From NCBI GenBank assembly GCA_963783355.1, contig CAWANF010000001.1, positions 558,001 to 622,000 on the forward strand: a stretch of DNA of 64,000 nt, given 5' to 3'. Positions 36,940-46,784 of the stretch are shown one piece after another. The stretch is from CAWANF01 sp963783355 (lineage in GTDB: Bacteria > Bacteroidota > Rhodothermia > Balneolales > DATFMH01). The notes below the pieces were generated by a model. The model searched no databases. It had not been told where the DNA came from and saw only the letters and a program-made list of their open reading frames with translations. Both the position numbers and the translations under genes were made by a program. How positions within the stretch are numbered: the stretch's first letter is position 1; each line of letters begins with the position of its first letter.

Positions 36940-39102
36940 ATGTCCAGAAAAAAGAAGCTCTCCGGTCTCGAAAAATTAGTAGTAGACTTCATTCGGCATC
37001 AGCCCGAAAAAAGTATTAAAGCGAGTGCATTACCTCTTGCATTGCAATTGGATAAGAATAAAGATAAAAAAAGGCTGAAGAAAACAGTCGATAAACTGGT
37101 CAGCAAAAATGAATTGACCAGGCTGCAAGGAAATATGCTGCATGTTGGCCGTGCCAAAAGTGTAAACAGGCATAAACTGCAGGGAAAATTGAGTATCAAT
37201 CGTTTCGGCGTTGGTTATGTAGCGGTTGATGGTTATGAAACGGATATCAAGATCCCGAATGGAAAGTTGTCTACAGCGTTGCCTGATGATCTGGTAAGTG
37301 CTGAAATCATCCGGCAGGATAAAAATGGCCGTACAATAGGCAGGATAACAGAAGTCCTGGAACGTGGACGGAAATTTTATGTCGGGACACTCATACAAGA
37401 GACAAAAGATCATTTTTATATCGAATCGGATGCACGCTCAGCTCAAACTGATTTTTATATTCTCAAAGAGAATATTGGGAAAGCTAAACATAGCGACAAG
37501 GTACTTTTCGAATTGATAAACTGGGGTCATCCCCGATCTTTACCTGAAGCTAAAATTATTGAAACCCTGGGCAAAAGTGATTCGAATGATGCTAAGGTGT
37601 TATCCATTTTAGCGGAAAATCAAATCCGTTCGACTTTTTCGGAAGAAGTGGAAACTTTTGCTAAAAAGATTCCTCTGGAGATCCCTGAAAAAACTATCCA
37701 ATCGCGTTTGGATATTCGGGACAAAACCGTTTTTACCATTGACCCGGAAGATGCTAAAGATTTTGACGATGCATTGAGCATCGAATGGCTGGACAATGGG
37801 AATTATCAGTTGGGAGTACATATTGCCGATGTTTCCTATTACCTGTCCGGCGATACGATTTTGGATATTGAGGCACTGGAAAGAGGGACCAGTGTTTACC
37901 TGGTAGACCGGGTTATTCCAATGCTGCCCGAAGTGTTAAGTAATGGTGTCTGTAGTCTTCGCCCTAATGAAGATAAATTGACATTCAGCTGTTTTATGGA
38001 AGTAACACCCAAGGGCAGAGTGGTCGATTATTCCATCAATGAGACGGTCATCAATTCAAAATTCCGGTTCACTTATGAGGAAGCACAACGGGTAATAGAT
38101 GGGAAAAAGAACCCATTTAAGAAAGAAATCGATGCCCTGGCACAGTTAAGTTCCGTCCTGACGAAGAATCGTTTTAAAAATGGAGCGATTGATTTCGATA
38201 CTCCGGAAGCTCGTTTTAAACTGGACGAAAGAGGAGTCCCGATTGAAGTTTATATTAAAGAAAGGTTGCAGACTCATCGGTTGGTTGAAGAATGCATGCT
38301 GCTGGCTAATCAGACCGTTGCCAGGCATATCGAACATCTGAAAGATGAGAGTGGTAAGCGAAAAACCAAGGATTTGTATCCATTTTTATACCGAATTCAC
38401 GATAAGCCGAGTGAGCAGCGGCTACAGGATATTGCCGATCACGTGCGGCCAATTGGTATCCGGTTTGACGTGATAGATGGTAAGATGACTCCAAATAAAA
38501 TTAACGAATTATTGGCTGCCGTCAAGGATACAAACCTGGAATATATTATCAATCAATTAACATTGAGGGCCATGGCGAAAGCTGAATATGGACCCAAAAA
38601 TATCGGTCATTTTGGATTAAATTTTTCTCACTATACACATTTTACAAGCCCTATTCGCCGTTACCCTGATGTAATTGTCCACAGATTATTAAAAAGTTAT
38701 ACATTAAATAAGCCTTTGTATCGTTATGAAGAATTAAAGAACCTGGGATCACATTGCAGTGAGCGTGAGCGTATGGCTGTGGATGCTGAACGTGATTCTG
38801 TGAAACTTAAGCAGGTTGAATATTTATCGAATCGAATAGGTGAGAAGTTTATCGGCGTCATCAGTGGTGTTTCTGAAAACGGTTTATATGTTGATTTGAA
38901 GGATATTCACTGCGAAGGAATGATACATGTTAGAAACTTAAATGACGATTATTATATCTATGATAATAAAAGATACTGTCTGTATGGCAGAAGCCGGGGC
39001 AGAAAATATCAGATGGGAAACCTTGTTTCCGTGATTGTTGAAAGTACGAATACCGAACAACGGACAATCGATTTTGTATTGGATACAACGTCCCAAAATT
39101 AA
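36940..39102 (+). CDS. rnr: Ribonuclease R
   Basis: Processive 3'-5' exoribonuclease acting on structured RNA. The N-terminal winged-helix region (1-70) is followed by two cold-shock domains (about 75-240). The RNB catalytic domain has its acidic cluster in TIDPEDAKDFDDALS (D268, D274, D276, D277). The C-terminal S1 domain (about 635-718) has IGVISGVSENGLYVDL. HYTHFTSPIRRYPDVIVHRLL is diagnostic of the family. At 720 residues it is normal for Bacteroidota. Confidence 0.96.
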   Translation: MSRKKKLSGLEKLVVDFIRHQPEKSIKASALPLALQLDKNKDKKRLKKTVDKLVSKNELTRLQGNMLHVGRAKSVNRHKLQGKLSINRFGVGYVAVDGYETDIKIPNGKLSTALPDDLVSAEIIRQDKNGRTIGRITEVLERGRKFYVGTLIQETKDHFYIESDARSAQTDFYILKENIGKAKHSDKVLFELINWGHPRSLPEAKIIETLGKSDSNDAKVLSILAENQIRSTFSEEVETFAKKIPLEIPEKTIQSRLDIRDKTVFTIDPEDAKDFDDALSIEWLDNGNYQLGVHIADVSYYLSGDTILDIEALERGTSVYLVDRVIPMLPEVLSNGVCSLRPNEDKLTFSCFMEVTPKGRVVDYSINETVINSKFRFTYEEAQRVIDGKKNPFKKEIDALAQLSSVLTKNRFKNGAIDFDTPEARFKLDERGVPIEVYIKERLQTHRLVEECMLLANQTVARHIEHLKDESGKRKTKDLYPFLYRIHDKPSEQRLQDIADHVRPIGIRFDVIDGKMTPNKINELLAAVKDTNLEYIINQLTLRAMAKAEYGPKNIGHFGLNFSHYTHFTSPIRRYPDVIVHRLLKSYTLNKPLYRYEELKNLGSHCSERERMAVDAERDSVKLKQVEYLSNRIGEKFIGVISGVSENGLYVDLKDIHCEGMIHVRNLNDDYYIYDNKRYCLYGRSRGRKYQMGNLVSVIVESTNTEQRTIDFVLDTTSQN

Positions 39103-39192
39103 ATCGAAATTTTTAGGTACGAGTATTGATTGGGATGCGTTATTAATTCATTATATATATTGTGTTTGATAAAAAATTATATAGTTAGAGAC

Positions 39193-42100
39193 ATGATTAA
39201 TAAATTGAAATTGCCCGGGCTAATCGCCTTAGTCATCATCCTGGTGGGTTTTGTTCAACTGGAAAAAGCTCATGCCCAGTACTTTTCATTTGGAAAGAAT
39301 CAGGTTCAGTACAAGAATTTCAATTGGAAATATATCCAATCGGCTCACTTTGATGTCTATTACTATCAAGACAAAAATTACTACCTGGCTGTATTTGCAG
39401 CTCAAACGCTTGAAGCTTCGCTGAAACAAATCGAACAGGATTTCAATTATCGAATTACCCAGAGAATTAAGGTGATTGTTTATGATTCTCATAATGATTT
39501 TGCGGAAACAAACGTAACCCAGCTGCCATTGGAAAACCAGGGAATAGGTGGTGTTACTGAGCCATATAAAAATCGTATTACCTTGCCCTTTATGGGAGAT
39601 TACAGTGATTTCAGGCATACGATTCACCACGAGCTCATTCACGCTGTTGTTAATGAGATGTTTTACGGCGGTTCGGTTCAGTCTATCATCCAGAATAATA
39701 TCCAGCTGCAGATTCCGGGATGGTTCAATGAAGGTATGGCGGAATATTCCTCAATGGGTTTTGATACGCAGGAAGATGATTTTCTCAGGGATGCCATTCT
39801 CAATAACTATATGCCTCCAATCAGTCAATTGAATGGATTTTTTGATTATCGGGGCGGGCAATCAATTTGGAATTATATTGTAGAAGAATATGGACGTGAA
39901 AAAATTGCGGAAATATTTCATGATATAAAAAATTCAAGGAATGTCGAACAGGGTTTTAAGCAAGCATTAGGATTATCGATCGAAGAATTATCCAAACGCT
40001 GGCATACTTATCTGAAGAAAAGATATTTGCCTGAAATTGCCGATCGCCAGGCCTTAAGTGATGTCGGAACACAAATAACGAAACGAGGTAAACTCGGCAG
40101 CTTCAATACCAGTCCTGCAATTTCGCCACAAGGCGATAGAATCGCTATGATAACAAATCAGCATGGCTACTTTGACGTGGTGATTGTTAACGCCATTACC
40201 GGTGAAAAGATAAAGACGCTAGTGAAAGGGCAGACCAATGTAGCTTTTGAAGAACTAAACATTGAAAATTATACGACCCCGAATTTAACCTGGTCACCTG
40301 ATGGTACAAAACTGGCTTTATCGGTTGAATCGAAAGGGGTTGACGAGCTGGCAATTGTTAATGTAAACACCGGTGTTGCAAAGAAATATCGTTTCCCTTC
40401 TGTGGATGCTATCAACTCGGTTACCTGGTCTCCTGACGGCAAGAAACTCGCCTTTGCCGGTACAACTGGTCCATATGCCGATATCTTTGTATATAATATG
40501 GAAACCAACAAACTGGTTAATGTGACCCATGATATTTTTACTGATAAGGAACCGGCATGGGGAAGTGATTCGAAGACCATCTATTTTGTCTCAGACCGTG
40601 GCAGTAAAGTCGATTTGAATAAGTATAAAATTGAATACGACGAACTTTTGAATCCGAATCTGGAGCAAACAGATTTGTACAGTGTGAAGATAGGGGACAG
40701 CCGTTGTGTTCGATTGACCAAAACACCCGGATGGAATGAAACCCGTCCACAAGTCACCCGATCCGGTCAATTAGTTTATATTTCGGATAAAAACGGTATT
40801 CCCAATGCCTATGAAATGAACCTTCGTAACCGGACAAGCCAGCCACTGACCAATCTGTTATCCGGTATTTTGCAGATGTCATTAAATGCTGATGGAAGCA
40901 AAATGGCCATTAGCGCTTTTAATGGCGGGTATGTGGATATTTATCTGATTAAAGACCCGCTTGGTAAAAAAATCAGTAAACCTCTGGAACCCAATTATTG
41001 GGCAAAACGTCGTGCAAGAGAACCTGAGGATGTCAGAGTCCCGGCTCGGTTATATGCTTTTCAAATGTTTGGTGGGAAAAAAGGTCTGGCTGAGAATGCG
41101 GTCGTAAAAACCGATACAACTCAAAACGTAATTTCGCCAACGGAATTAGCAAGTTTACAGGGTGGCGTGAGTTCTTCCATTGTGGCTAAACCCGATAGCA
41201 CAAAGCCTGACAGCGCAAAAGTTGATTCTACAAAAAAGCAGAATAACAACGATATAATCGATTACCACAATTACGTATTCGGCAAAGAATATGAAAAAGA
41301 GATCGAAAAGAATCCGGAAGCGAACGTGTTTAAGCCGGAAGATAATCTGACTAAAAACAATATGTATGTGCCCCATAAATACAAATTGTCATTCGCTCCC
41401 GATTTCACTTATTACCAGGGAAATTTGTCTACATATTATGGCACGTATGGACTTGTGCAAATGCTGTTCAGCGATGTTTTAGGAGATCAGCAGATATCAT
41501 TTGCCAGTAACCTGGTTTTCGATCTGCGTAACAGTGATTACATCATCAGTTATGCCAATTATAAGCACCGTACAAATTACCAGGTATATTATACCCATAC
41601 CGCTCAGCAATATGCAACGTATTCCGGTTATGGTTTAGGTTTGGTTCGTTATCGAATGTATGGGGGTGGCATAAACTTCTCCTATCCGTTTAATAAATTT
41701 ACACGGATTGATTATGGAGCTACAATGCAGGTCATTTCGAGGGATGTCAGTGATACTTATTATAATAACCAGGTGACAGCAACTTCTTCGTTCCTCTACC
41801 CGCAGGTGACATTTACGAAGGATTTAACTAAACCTGGGTTTTTAACCCCTTCGGGTGGTTATCGGTATGCTGTAAGCCTGACAGCCAGTCCGCCAATTAC
41901 GAATAAAACAGCCCGGTTTGTAAGTTTGCTGGGAGATTTTCGGAAATATATAGGTCTGGGTTATGGCTATAGCTTTGCATTGCGATATTCCGGTGGTATT
42001 TCATTCGGGCGTGATGCGCAGAATTTCTTTATCGGTGGTATGGACGGCTGGATAAATTACCGGTGGTCCAACAATCAGATACCATTGAATAATCTGAGCG

Positions 42101-42516
42101 ATATATTTCTGACTCTGCCAGCTATTCCAATGCGTGGTTTTGAGTATAATGCTATGTACGGGGATCGCTTCAGTTTGGTTAATCTTGAGTTCCGTTTCCC
42201 TTTATTTGCTGCCATATTGCCGGGACCTATACCAATCTTACCCTTATACAACATGACGGGCGAGATGTTTACAGATATCGGGACGGCCTGGAATGGAAAC
42301 GGGTTGTTCCGAAATAATAACTTCCGTATTGCAAAGCCGACGGTTAATCCTCAAACCGGGCAGCAGGGATTTAATGGTAAGATACTTATCGGATCGGGCT
42401 TCGGAATCAGGACCATTCTATTGGGATTACCATTTCGCTGGGATATTGGATGGCCATACGATGGCAAACATTTTGGACATCCGATCAATTACATCAGTAT
42501 AGGATTAGATTTCTAA
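39193..42516 (+). CDS. Metallopeptidase MA-like / TolB propeller / Omp85 barrel fusion
   Basis: A 1107-residue secreted outer-membrane protein. I start at ATG 39193 because it gives a clean signal peptide (cleavage at AHA|Q, residue 28); an upstream in-frame ATG at 39130 adds 21 residues that spoil it. Residues about 45-285 are a gluzincin-like peptidase domain with HELIH at 146-150 and WFNEGMAEY, whose E180 or E184 could be the third zinc ligand. Residues about 290-620 are TolB/WD40 propeller repeats (TWSPDGTKLALS, TWSPDGKKLAFAG, PAWGSDSKTIYFVSD). The last 370 residues form a barrel with the Omp85 loop-6 motif MRGF (980-983) and SLVNLEFRFPLF. It is probably a surface or periplasmic protease coupled to a pore. 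The exact role is unknown. Confidence 0.82.
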   Translation: MINKLKLPGLIALVIILVGFVQLEKAHAQYFSFGKNQVQYKNFNWKYIQSAHFDVYYYQDKNYYLAVFAAQTLEASLKQIEQDFNYRITQRIKVIVYDSHNDFAETNVTQLPLENQGIGGVTEPYKNRITLPFMGDYSDFRHTIHHELIHAVVNEMFYGGSVQSIIQNNIQLQIPGWFNEGMAEYSSMGFDTQEDDFLRDAILNNYMPPISQLNGFFDYRGGQSIWNYIVEEYGREKIAEIFHDIKNSRNVEQGFKQALGLSIEELSKRWHTYLKKRYLPEIADRQALSDVGTQITKRGKLGSFNTSPAISPQGDRIAMITNQHGYFDVVIVNAITGEKIKTLVKGQTNVAFEELNIENYTTPNLTWSPDGTKLALSVESKGVDELAIVNVNTGVAKKYRFPSVDAINSVTWSPDGKKLAFAGTTGPYADIFVYNMETNKLVNVTHDIFTDKEPAWGSDSKTIYFVSDRGSKVDLNKYKIEYDELLNPNLEQTDLYSVKIGDSRCVRLTKTPGWNETRPQVTRSGQLVYISDKNGIPNAYEMNLRNRTSQPLTNLLSGILQMSLNADGSKMAISAFNGGYVDIYLIKDPLGKKISKPLEPNYWAKRRAREPEDVRVPARLYAFQMFGGKKGLAENAVVKTDTTQNVISPTELASLQGGVSSSIVAKPDSTKPDSAKVDSTKKQNNNDIIDYHNYVFGKEYEKEIEKNPEANVFKPEDNLTKNNMYVPHKYKLSFAPDFTYYQGNLSTYYGTYGLVQMLFSDVLGDQQISFASNLVFDLRNSDYIISYANYKHRTNYQVYYTHTAQQYATYSGYGLGLVRYRMYGGGINFSYPFNKFTRIDYGATMQVISRDVSDTYYNNQVTATSSFLYPQVTFTKDLTKPGFLTPSGGYRYAVSLTASPPITNKTARFVSLLGDFRKYIGLGYGYSFALRYSGGISFGRDAQNFFIGGMDGWINYRWSNNQIPLNNLSDIFLTLPAIPMRGFEYNAMYGDRFSLVNLEFRFPLFAAILPGPIPILPLYNMTGEMFTDIGTAWNGNGLFRNNNFRIAKPTVNPQTGQQGFNGKILIGSGFGIRTILLGLPFRWDIGWPYDGKHFGHPINYISIGLDF

Positions 42517-42540
42517 GTTGACCGTTTGAAAAAAGGGAAA

Positions 42541-42579
42541 GAGGAAGTTGCCAGACACATTAACAACTTCCTCTTTTTT
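42541..42579. terminator. Strong bidirectional terminator
   Basis: GAGGAAGTTG pairs with CAACTTCCTC around a 13-base loop, with A-rich sequence before and TTTTTT after. It separates the barrel fusion gene from the convergent gal operon. Confidence 0.9.
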
Positions 42580-42590
42580 GTGGGGATCAC

Positions 42591-43643
42591 TTAACCAGAA
42601 GTGTAGTTCTTATAGTGCTTTTCTGTGAGGTTTCGAAGTCTTTCTGCACTGGATTCAGCCGTGATATCCCGTTGTGGATTTGCCAGCATTTCATATCCAA
42701 CCATGAATTTTTTTACGGTGGCAGATCGCAAAAGCGGCGGATAAAAATGCATGTGAAAATGCCATTCGGGATGTTCATTACCATCCGTCGGAGCGGCGTG
42801 GAACCCTGCTGAATAGGGGAATGAAATGTTAAATAAATTATCGTATCTGGTTGTAAGTCTCTTAATAATGTCTGCTAAAGAGAGTTTTTCCGCATCTGTC
42901 AATTCCAGGAAACTGCCCAGGTGACGTTTGCTTAAAACCATAGTTTCAAAAGGCCAGACTGCCCAAAAAGGGACCACAACCACAAAATCGTTATTTTCTA
43001 ATACTATCCTGTTTTTTTGCTCCATTTCCTGCTTTAAATAATCACAAAGCAGGCAATGATGTTCATGATTGTAATACTCTGACTGTTGCTTTAATTCTTT
43101 TGCCGGTTCACCGGGTATCGATTCCTGTGCCCAAATCTGGCCATGAGGATGCGGATTACTGCAACCCATGATTTCCCCTTTGTTTTCAAAAATCTGAACA
43201 TAGTTTATGTACGGCAGTTTGCCAAGTTCTTCATACTGGGCAGTCCATACATTTACTACATTGACAATCTCTTCGATGCTTAATTCGGGAATGGTTAAAT
43301 CGTGACGAGGGGAAAAACAAATAACCCGGCAGGTTCCTCTTTCACCTTTTGCTCTTAGCAGGTTTCCCGATTCGAAATCACCTTCGGGAGTATCCGGCAA
43401 CAGGGAGGCAAAGTCGTTGGTAAAAACAAAAGTTGAATTGTATTTCGGATTTTCTGCCTCACCGGCACGGTGATTACCCGGGCACAGGTAACACTTTGGA
43501 TCGTATTCAGGCTTTTTTTCTGAAGGGGTATCTTCAGTTTTTCCCTGCCATGGCCTTTTCGCCCTGTGTGGAGAAACTAAGACCCATTCTCCATTTAATG
43601 GGTTATATCTTCTGTGTGGGTGTTGAGAAAAATCTAGGTCCAT
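42591..43643 (-). CDS. galT: Galactose-1-phosphate uridylyltransferase
   Basis: Leloir pathway enzyme exchanging UDP between UDP-glucose and galactose-1-phosphate. The catalytic motif is CSNPHPHGQIWA, with H165-P166-H167; H167 is the uridylylated nucleophile. A zinc-site pair C51 and C54 is in CYLCPGN. The C-terminal part has EWHFHMHFYPPLLRSATV. Full length at 350 residues. It lies three bases after galK and is last in the galM-symporter-74aa-galK-galT operon, before a strong terminator. Confidence 0.96.
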   Translation of the reverse strand: MDLDFSQHPHRRYNPLNGEWVLVSPHRAKRPWQGKTEDTPSEKKPEYDPKCYLCPGNHRAGEAENPKYNSTFVFTNDFASLLPDTPEGDFESGNLLRAKGERGTCRVICFSPRHDLTIPELSIEEIVNVVNVWTAQYEELGKLPYINYVQIFENKGEIMGCSNPHPHGQIWAQESIPGEPAKELKQQSEYYNHEHHCLLCDYLKQEMEQKNRIVLENNDFVVVVPFWAVWPFETMVLSKRHLGSFLELTDAEKLSLADIIKRLTTRYDNLFNISFPYSAGFHAAPTDGNEHPEWHFHMHFYPPLLRSATVKKFMVGYEMLANPQRDITAESSAERLRNLTEKHYKNYTSG

Positions 43644-43646
43644 GCT

Positions 43647-44831
43647 TCAGGAAATTTCGTTTTCATAAATTACGGATACACCACTTTCAATTTGCGTATT
43701 ATAAACAGCGATATCTTTGCCGGTTACACGATTATATTTTAGGGCGATTTGTTCTGCAAAATGATGGACTTTGTCTTTTTCAACCAGGTTAATAGTACAA
43801 CCTCCAAAACCACCACCCATCATACGGGCTCCGAGAAGTCCATCGATTGTCTTTGCCTGTTCCACCAAAATATCCAACTCTTCACAACTGACTTCGTATT
43901 CGTGCTGCAGCCCGTTATGCGATTCAAACATTAACATGCCCAGGGCATTAAAGTCATTCTTTTTTAATGCCTCACAGGCCATATTTACCCTTTTGTTTTC
44001 ATTAACAACGTAATCGCAGCGTTTAAAAATGACAGGATCAAATTCGTCTTTATGTTTCAACAGCAATTCGGACGTTACATCTCTGAGGCTGTTAATTTCG
44101 GGGTCGTATTTCTGCAACAATCTGACGCCTTCCTCACATTGTTGTCTTCGTATATTGTATTCAGAAGATGATAATTCGTGCTTGACTTTGCTGTCGCATA
44201 AAACCAGGTGGTAATCATTATTATCAAAAGGGAAATAATCGTATTCCAAAGTACGGCAATCCAGTTTTAACGCCTGATTCTCTTTGCCGAAAATGTTGAT
44301 GAATTGATCCATAATTCCGCATTGAACGCCCACAAATTGGTTTTCGGCATTTTGTCCGAAGTGAACCATATCAAGGGGTTCTATATCAAGGTTAAATAGT
44401 TCTGAGAGTCCGTAAATGATACCCCCTTCAAGTGCTGCGGACGAAGACATTCCTGCGCCTATGGGTATATTGCCACCGAAAACACAATCAAACCCATCAA
44501 TGTTATGGCCATTTTTTTTGAGCTGCTCAACAACCCCCATAATATAATTTGGCCAGCCTAAATCACTTTTATGATAGCTGTTATCGATAACAGAGAATTC
44601 GAAATTTTGTCCAAAATCGCGGGCAAATAAATGAGCCGTATGGGTATCATTTTTTGCTAATCCAATGGCGATAAATTTGTTAACAGCAGCAGGAAGTACA
44701 AATCCTTCATTATAATCCGTATGTTCACCGATTAAATTTACCCGTCCGGGTGATAAAATCAAGAGCGGATCATTCTTGTAAAGCTCGATGAAATTTTCTC
44801 TTACCGATGTAAGAATCTTAATCTTTTCCAT
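43647..44831 (-). CDS. galK: Galactokinase
   Basis: GHMP kinase that phosphorylates galactose at C1 with ATP. The galactokinase signature GRVNLIGEHTDY is at 29-40. The ATP loop is PIGAGMSSSAALE (about 122-134). The third motif is GARMMGGGFGGCTINLV near 340-356. Full length at 394 residues. A perfect LacI-type palindrome (44579-44592) lies inside the coding sequence. The gene begins one base after the 74-aa membrane protein ends and is followed by galT. Confidence 0.96.
   Translation of the reverse strand: MEKIKILTSVRENFIELYKNDPLLILSPGRVNLIGEHTDYNEGFVLPAAVNKFIAIGLAKNDTHTAHLFARDFGQNFEFSVIDNSYHKSDLGWPNYIMGVVEQLKKNGHNIDGFDCVFGGNIPIGAGMSSSAALEGGIIYGLSELFNLDIEPLDMVHFGQNAENQFVGVQCGIMDQFINIFGKENQALKLDCRTLEYDYFPFDNNDYHLVLCDSKVKHELSSSEYNIRRQQCEEGVRLLQKYDPEINSLRDVTSELLLKHKDEFDPVIFKRCDYVVNENKRVNMACEALKKNDFNALGMLMFESHNGLQHEYEVSCEELDILVEQAKTIDGLLGARMMGGGFGGCTINLVEKDKVHHFAEQIALKYNRVTGKDIAVYNTQIESGVSVIYENEIS
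44579..44592. promoter_or_regulatory. Candidate intragenic LacI-type operator in galK
   Basis: TGTTATCGATAACA is a perfect palindrome with central CG, extended by flanking C and G to 16 bases. It differs by one base from the sites at 48083 and 62944. It may be a true internal operator or a chance encoding of SVIDNS. Confidence 0.45.
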
Positions 44832-45056
44832 TTAATCAATTGTCATATTTCTTGTTGTCCACATAAAAATAATTCCACAAACGAGCATGAAAGCACCCCA
44901 CCAAATATCAGGATGCAAATAAACCATGACGGACCCGCTTTGATCGGGATAAAATAAATTATAAACCCCTGTTAAGGTAATGACAGCCCCGATTAAAATG
45001 AGTATCAGGCCTACAAAAAACCATATAGGTTTCATTCCTTTAGCTTCTTCTGACAT
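44832..45056 (-). CDS. Small two-helix membrane protein of the gal operon
   Basis: A 74-residue protein with two membrane segments (about 10-33, WFFVGLILILIGAVITLTGV, and about 50-67, WWGAFMLVCGIIFMW) linked by a short loop with NLFYPDQSGSVMVYLHPD. I do not recognise a named family. It sits between the sugar symporter (18 bases upstream) and galK (one base downstream), fully within the operon. A role as a small partner of the symporter is possible but is inference from position only. Confidence 0.75.
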   Translation of the reverse strand: MSEEAKGMKPIWFFVGLILILIGAVITLTGVYNLFYPDQSGSVMVYLHPDIWWGAFMLVCGIIFMWTTRNMTID

Positions 45057-45073
45057 AATAGTTCCCGAATTAA

Positions 45074-46735
45074 TTACCAGAAATAAATATTTAAAATAAT
45101 CAGTACAATGACCGAAATAATAGCATAAAATTCCGGTTTTTTATAAAAAGAGATCGCCTTCGTTTCCACTTCTTTAGTCAATCCCTTAACAAGGCCAACT
45201 AATTCTTCCCGTGGTCGTTTTTTGGTAAATAAACTCACCAAAATTGTTACAGCAAAGCAAATAAGCCATGCCCACCATGCGCGCCAAAAATTGGCTGCCA
45301 TATCACTGGAAACGTGGGAGACGGAAATAGCGCTTCTGGCAATCCATCCAAACTTAACAGCAATATACATTCCAAAAGAAGAAGCCATACCTGCCAGCAA
45401 CCCCCAGAAAGCTCCGTTAGGGGTTATCCAAACAATAAACATACCCAGGAGCATTGTTGCAAATAAAGGGGCATTTACCCAGGAAAAGATAGCCTGCATG
45501 TAATCCATTATCGTAGGCATGCTCTTAGCCCAGTATGCTGTTCCGACGCTTAAAATAATGCCAACGATAGTTGCTACCCGGCCCATCCATAATAAATGAG
45601 CTTCAGAGGCGTCTTTTTTTATCACAGATTGGTAAATGTCATAAGTCCAAACGGTATTGAAAGCACTAATATTGCCGGCTTGTCCGGCCATAAAACCAGC
45701 TAATAATGCTGTAACCCCCAGTCCCATAAGTCCATGTGGATAATAACGTTTTAACAAAAGAGGTAAAGCAGAGTCGTAATTTATATGATTTCCTGTATGT
45801 AAAAGATGAAAACCTGTTGAAGCGTCTTTAGAAAGTACCAGCGCTACAAGGCCTCCTAGAACTACAATCACAGGAAGTGCCATTTTGAAAAACGATGCAA
45901 CAATAGGCGTCATTCTTGCTGAACGCAAATCTTTAGCTGAAAAAGCTCGTTGAATGACAAGAAAATCGGTTGTCCAATAACCGAAAGAAAGCACAAAACC
46001 AAGGCCAAGAACAATACCGCCCCAGGTAACCATCATACCGTTTTTACTGGCATCGGCTGATGTTGACCATAACGTCGTATAAGATTCAGGAATACGGGCC
46101 ATTATTTCGTGAAAACCGCCAATATTAACGACTCCAAGGATAACCACCAGGAAGAGGCCGAACCAAATAAGAAAGAATTGAACAATTTCTGTGAAAATAG
46201 CCGACATAAGGCCACTCATTGTAACATATACGGCAACGGTCACTGCCGAAGCCCACATGCTGATATGCCAGCTCCAGCCAAGAAAAGTATGCATAACCAG
46301 CGCCATAGCATACAAGTTGATACCGGCTACAAGCAATGTCATTATTGCAAATGAAATACCATTTAGGACCCTGGTTTTTTCATCGAAACGTAATTTTAAA
46401 TAGCCCGGTATCGAATTGATACGGCTACTGTAATAGAATGGCATCATATAGATGGCAAGGAAAAGCATGGCCGGTATGGCTCCAATCCAGTAGAAGTGAG
46501 CGACATACATACCATACTTAAAAGTATCGCCGGTCATACCCATTAATTCAAGAGCTCCCATATTGGCAGATAAAAAGGCCAGGCCTGCCACCCATGAGCT
46601 GTTTTTTCGTCCGGCAAGGAAGAAATCATCTGCATTTTTAGTAAAACGCCTCAGATAAAAACCGATACCTATGATAAAGCCAAAATAAATAGCAATAATC
46701 AGCCAGTCTGGAAATGTTAATGCAAAAGATCCCAT
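45074..46735 (-). CDS. Sodium:solute symporter (SSS/SGLT family), probably galactose
   Basis: A 553-residue inner-membrane Na+-coupled transporter of the SSS family with about 14 helices. Family phrases include GFYLRRFTKNADDFFLAGR, NMGALELMGMTGDTFKYG and FGYWTTDFLVIQRAFSAKD. The last matches the sugar (SGLT-like) branch. LLAGFMAGQAGNISAFNTVWTYDIYQ near 340-365 is also typical. Co-transcription with galM, galK and galT makes galactose the likely substrate, possibly with other hexoses. The gal operon has no other importer. Confidence 0.92.
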   Translation of the reverse strand: MGSFALTFPDWLIIAIYFGFIIGIGFYLRRFTKNADDFFLAGRKNSSWVAGLAFLSANMGALELMGMTGDTFKYGMYVAHFYWIGAIPAMLFLAIYMMPFYYSSRINSIPGYLKLRFDEKTRVLNGISFAIMTLLVAGINLYAMALVMHTFLGWSWHISMWASAVTVAVYVTMSGLMSAIFTEIVQFFLIWFGLFLVVILGVVNIGGFHEIMARIPESYTTLWSTSADASKNGMMVTWGGIVLGLGFVLSFGYWTTDFLVIQRAFSAKDLRSARMTPIVASFFKMALPVIVVLGGLVALVLSKDASTGFHLLHTGNHINYDSALPLLLKRYYPHGLMGLGVTALLAGFMAGQAGNISAFNTVWTYDIYQSVIKKDASEAHLLWMGRVATIVGIILSVGTAYWAKSMPTIMDYMQAIFSWVNAPLFATMLLGMFIVWITPNGAFWGLLAGMASSFGMYIAVKFGWIARSAISVSHVSSDMAANFWRAWWAWLICFAVTILVSLFTKKRPREELVGLVKGLTKEVETKAISFYKKPEFYAIISVIVLIILNIYFW

Positions 46736-46784
46736 TCAGTTTCTCCTATGATCAGTGTTTAAAGATAATGTCATAAAGTTATGA

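Noticed and set aside
39130..39192. The upstream ATG of the peptidase/propeller/Omp85 gene
   Set aside because: It adds residues before the signal peptide that would spoil it; ATG 39193 gives a standard signal sequence.
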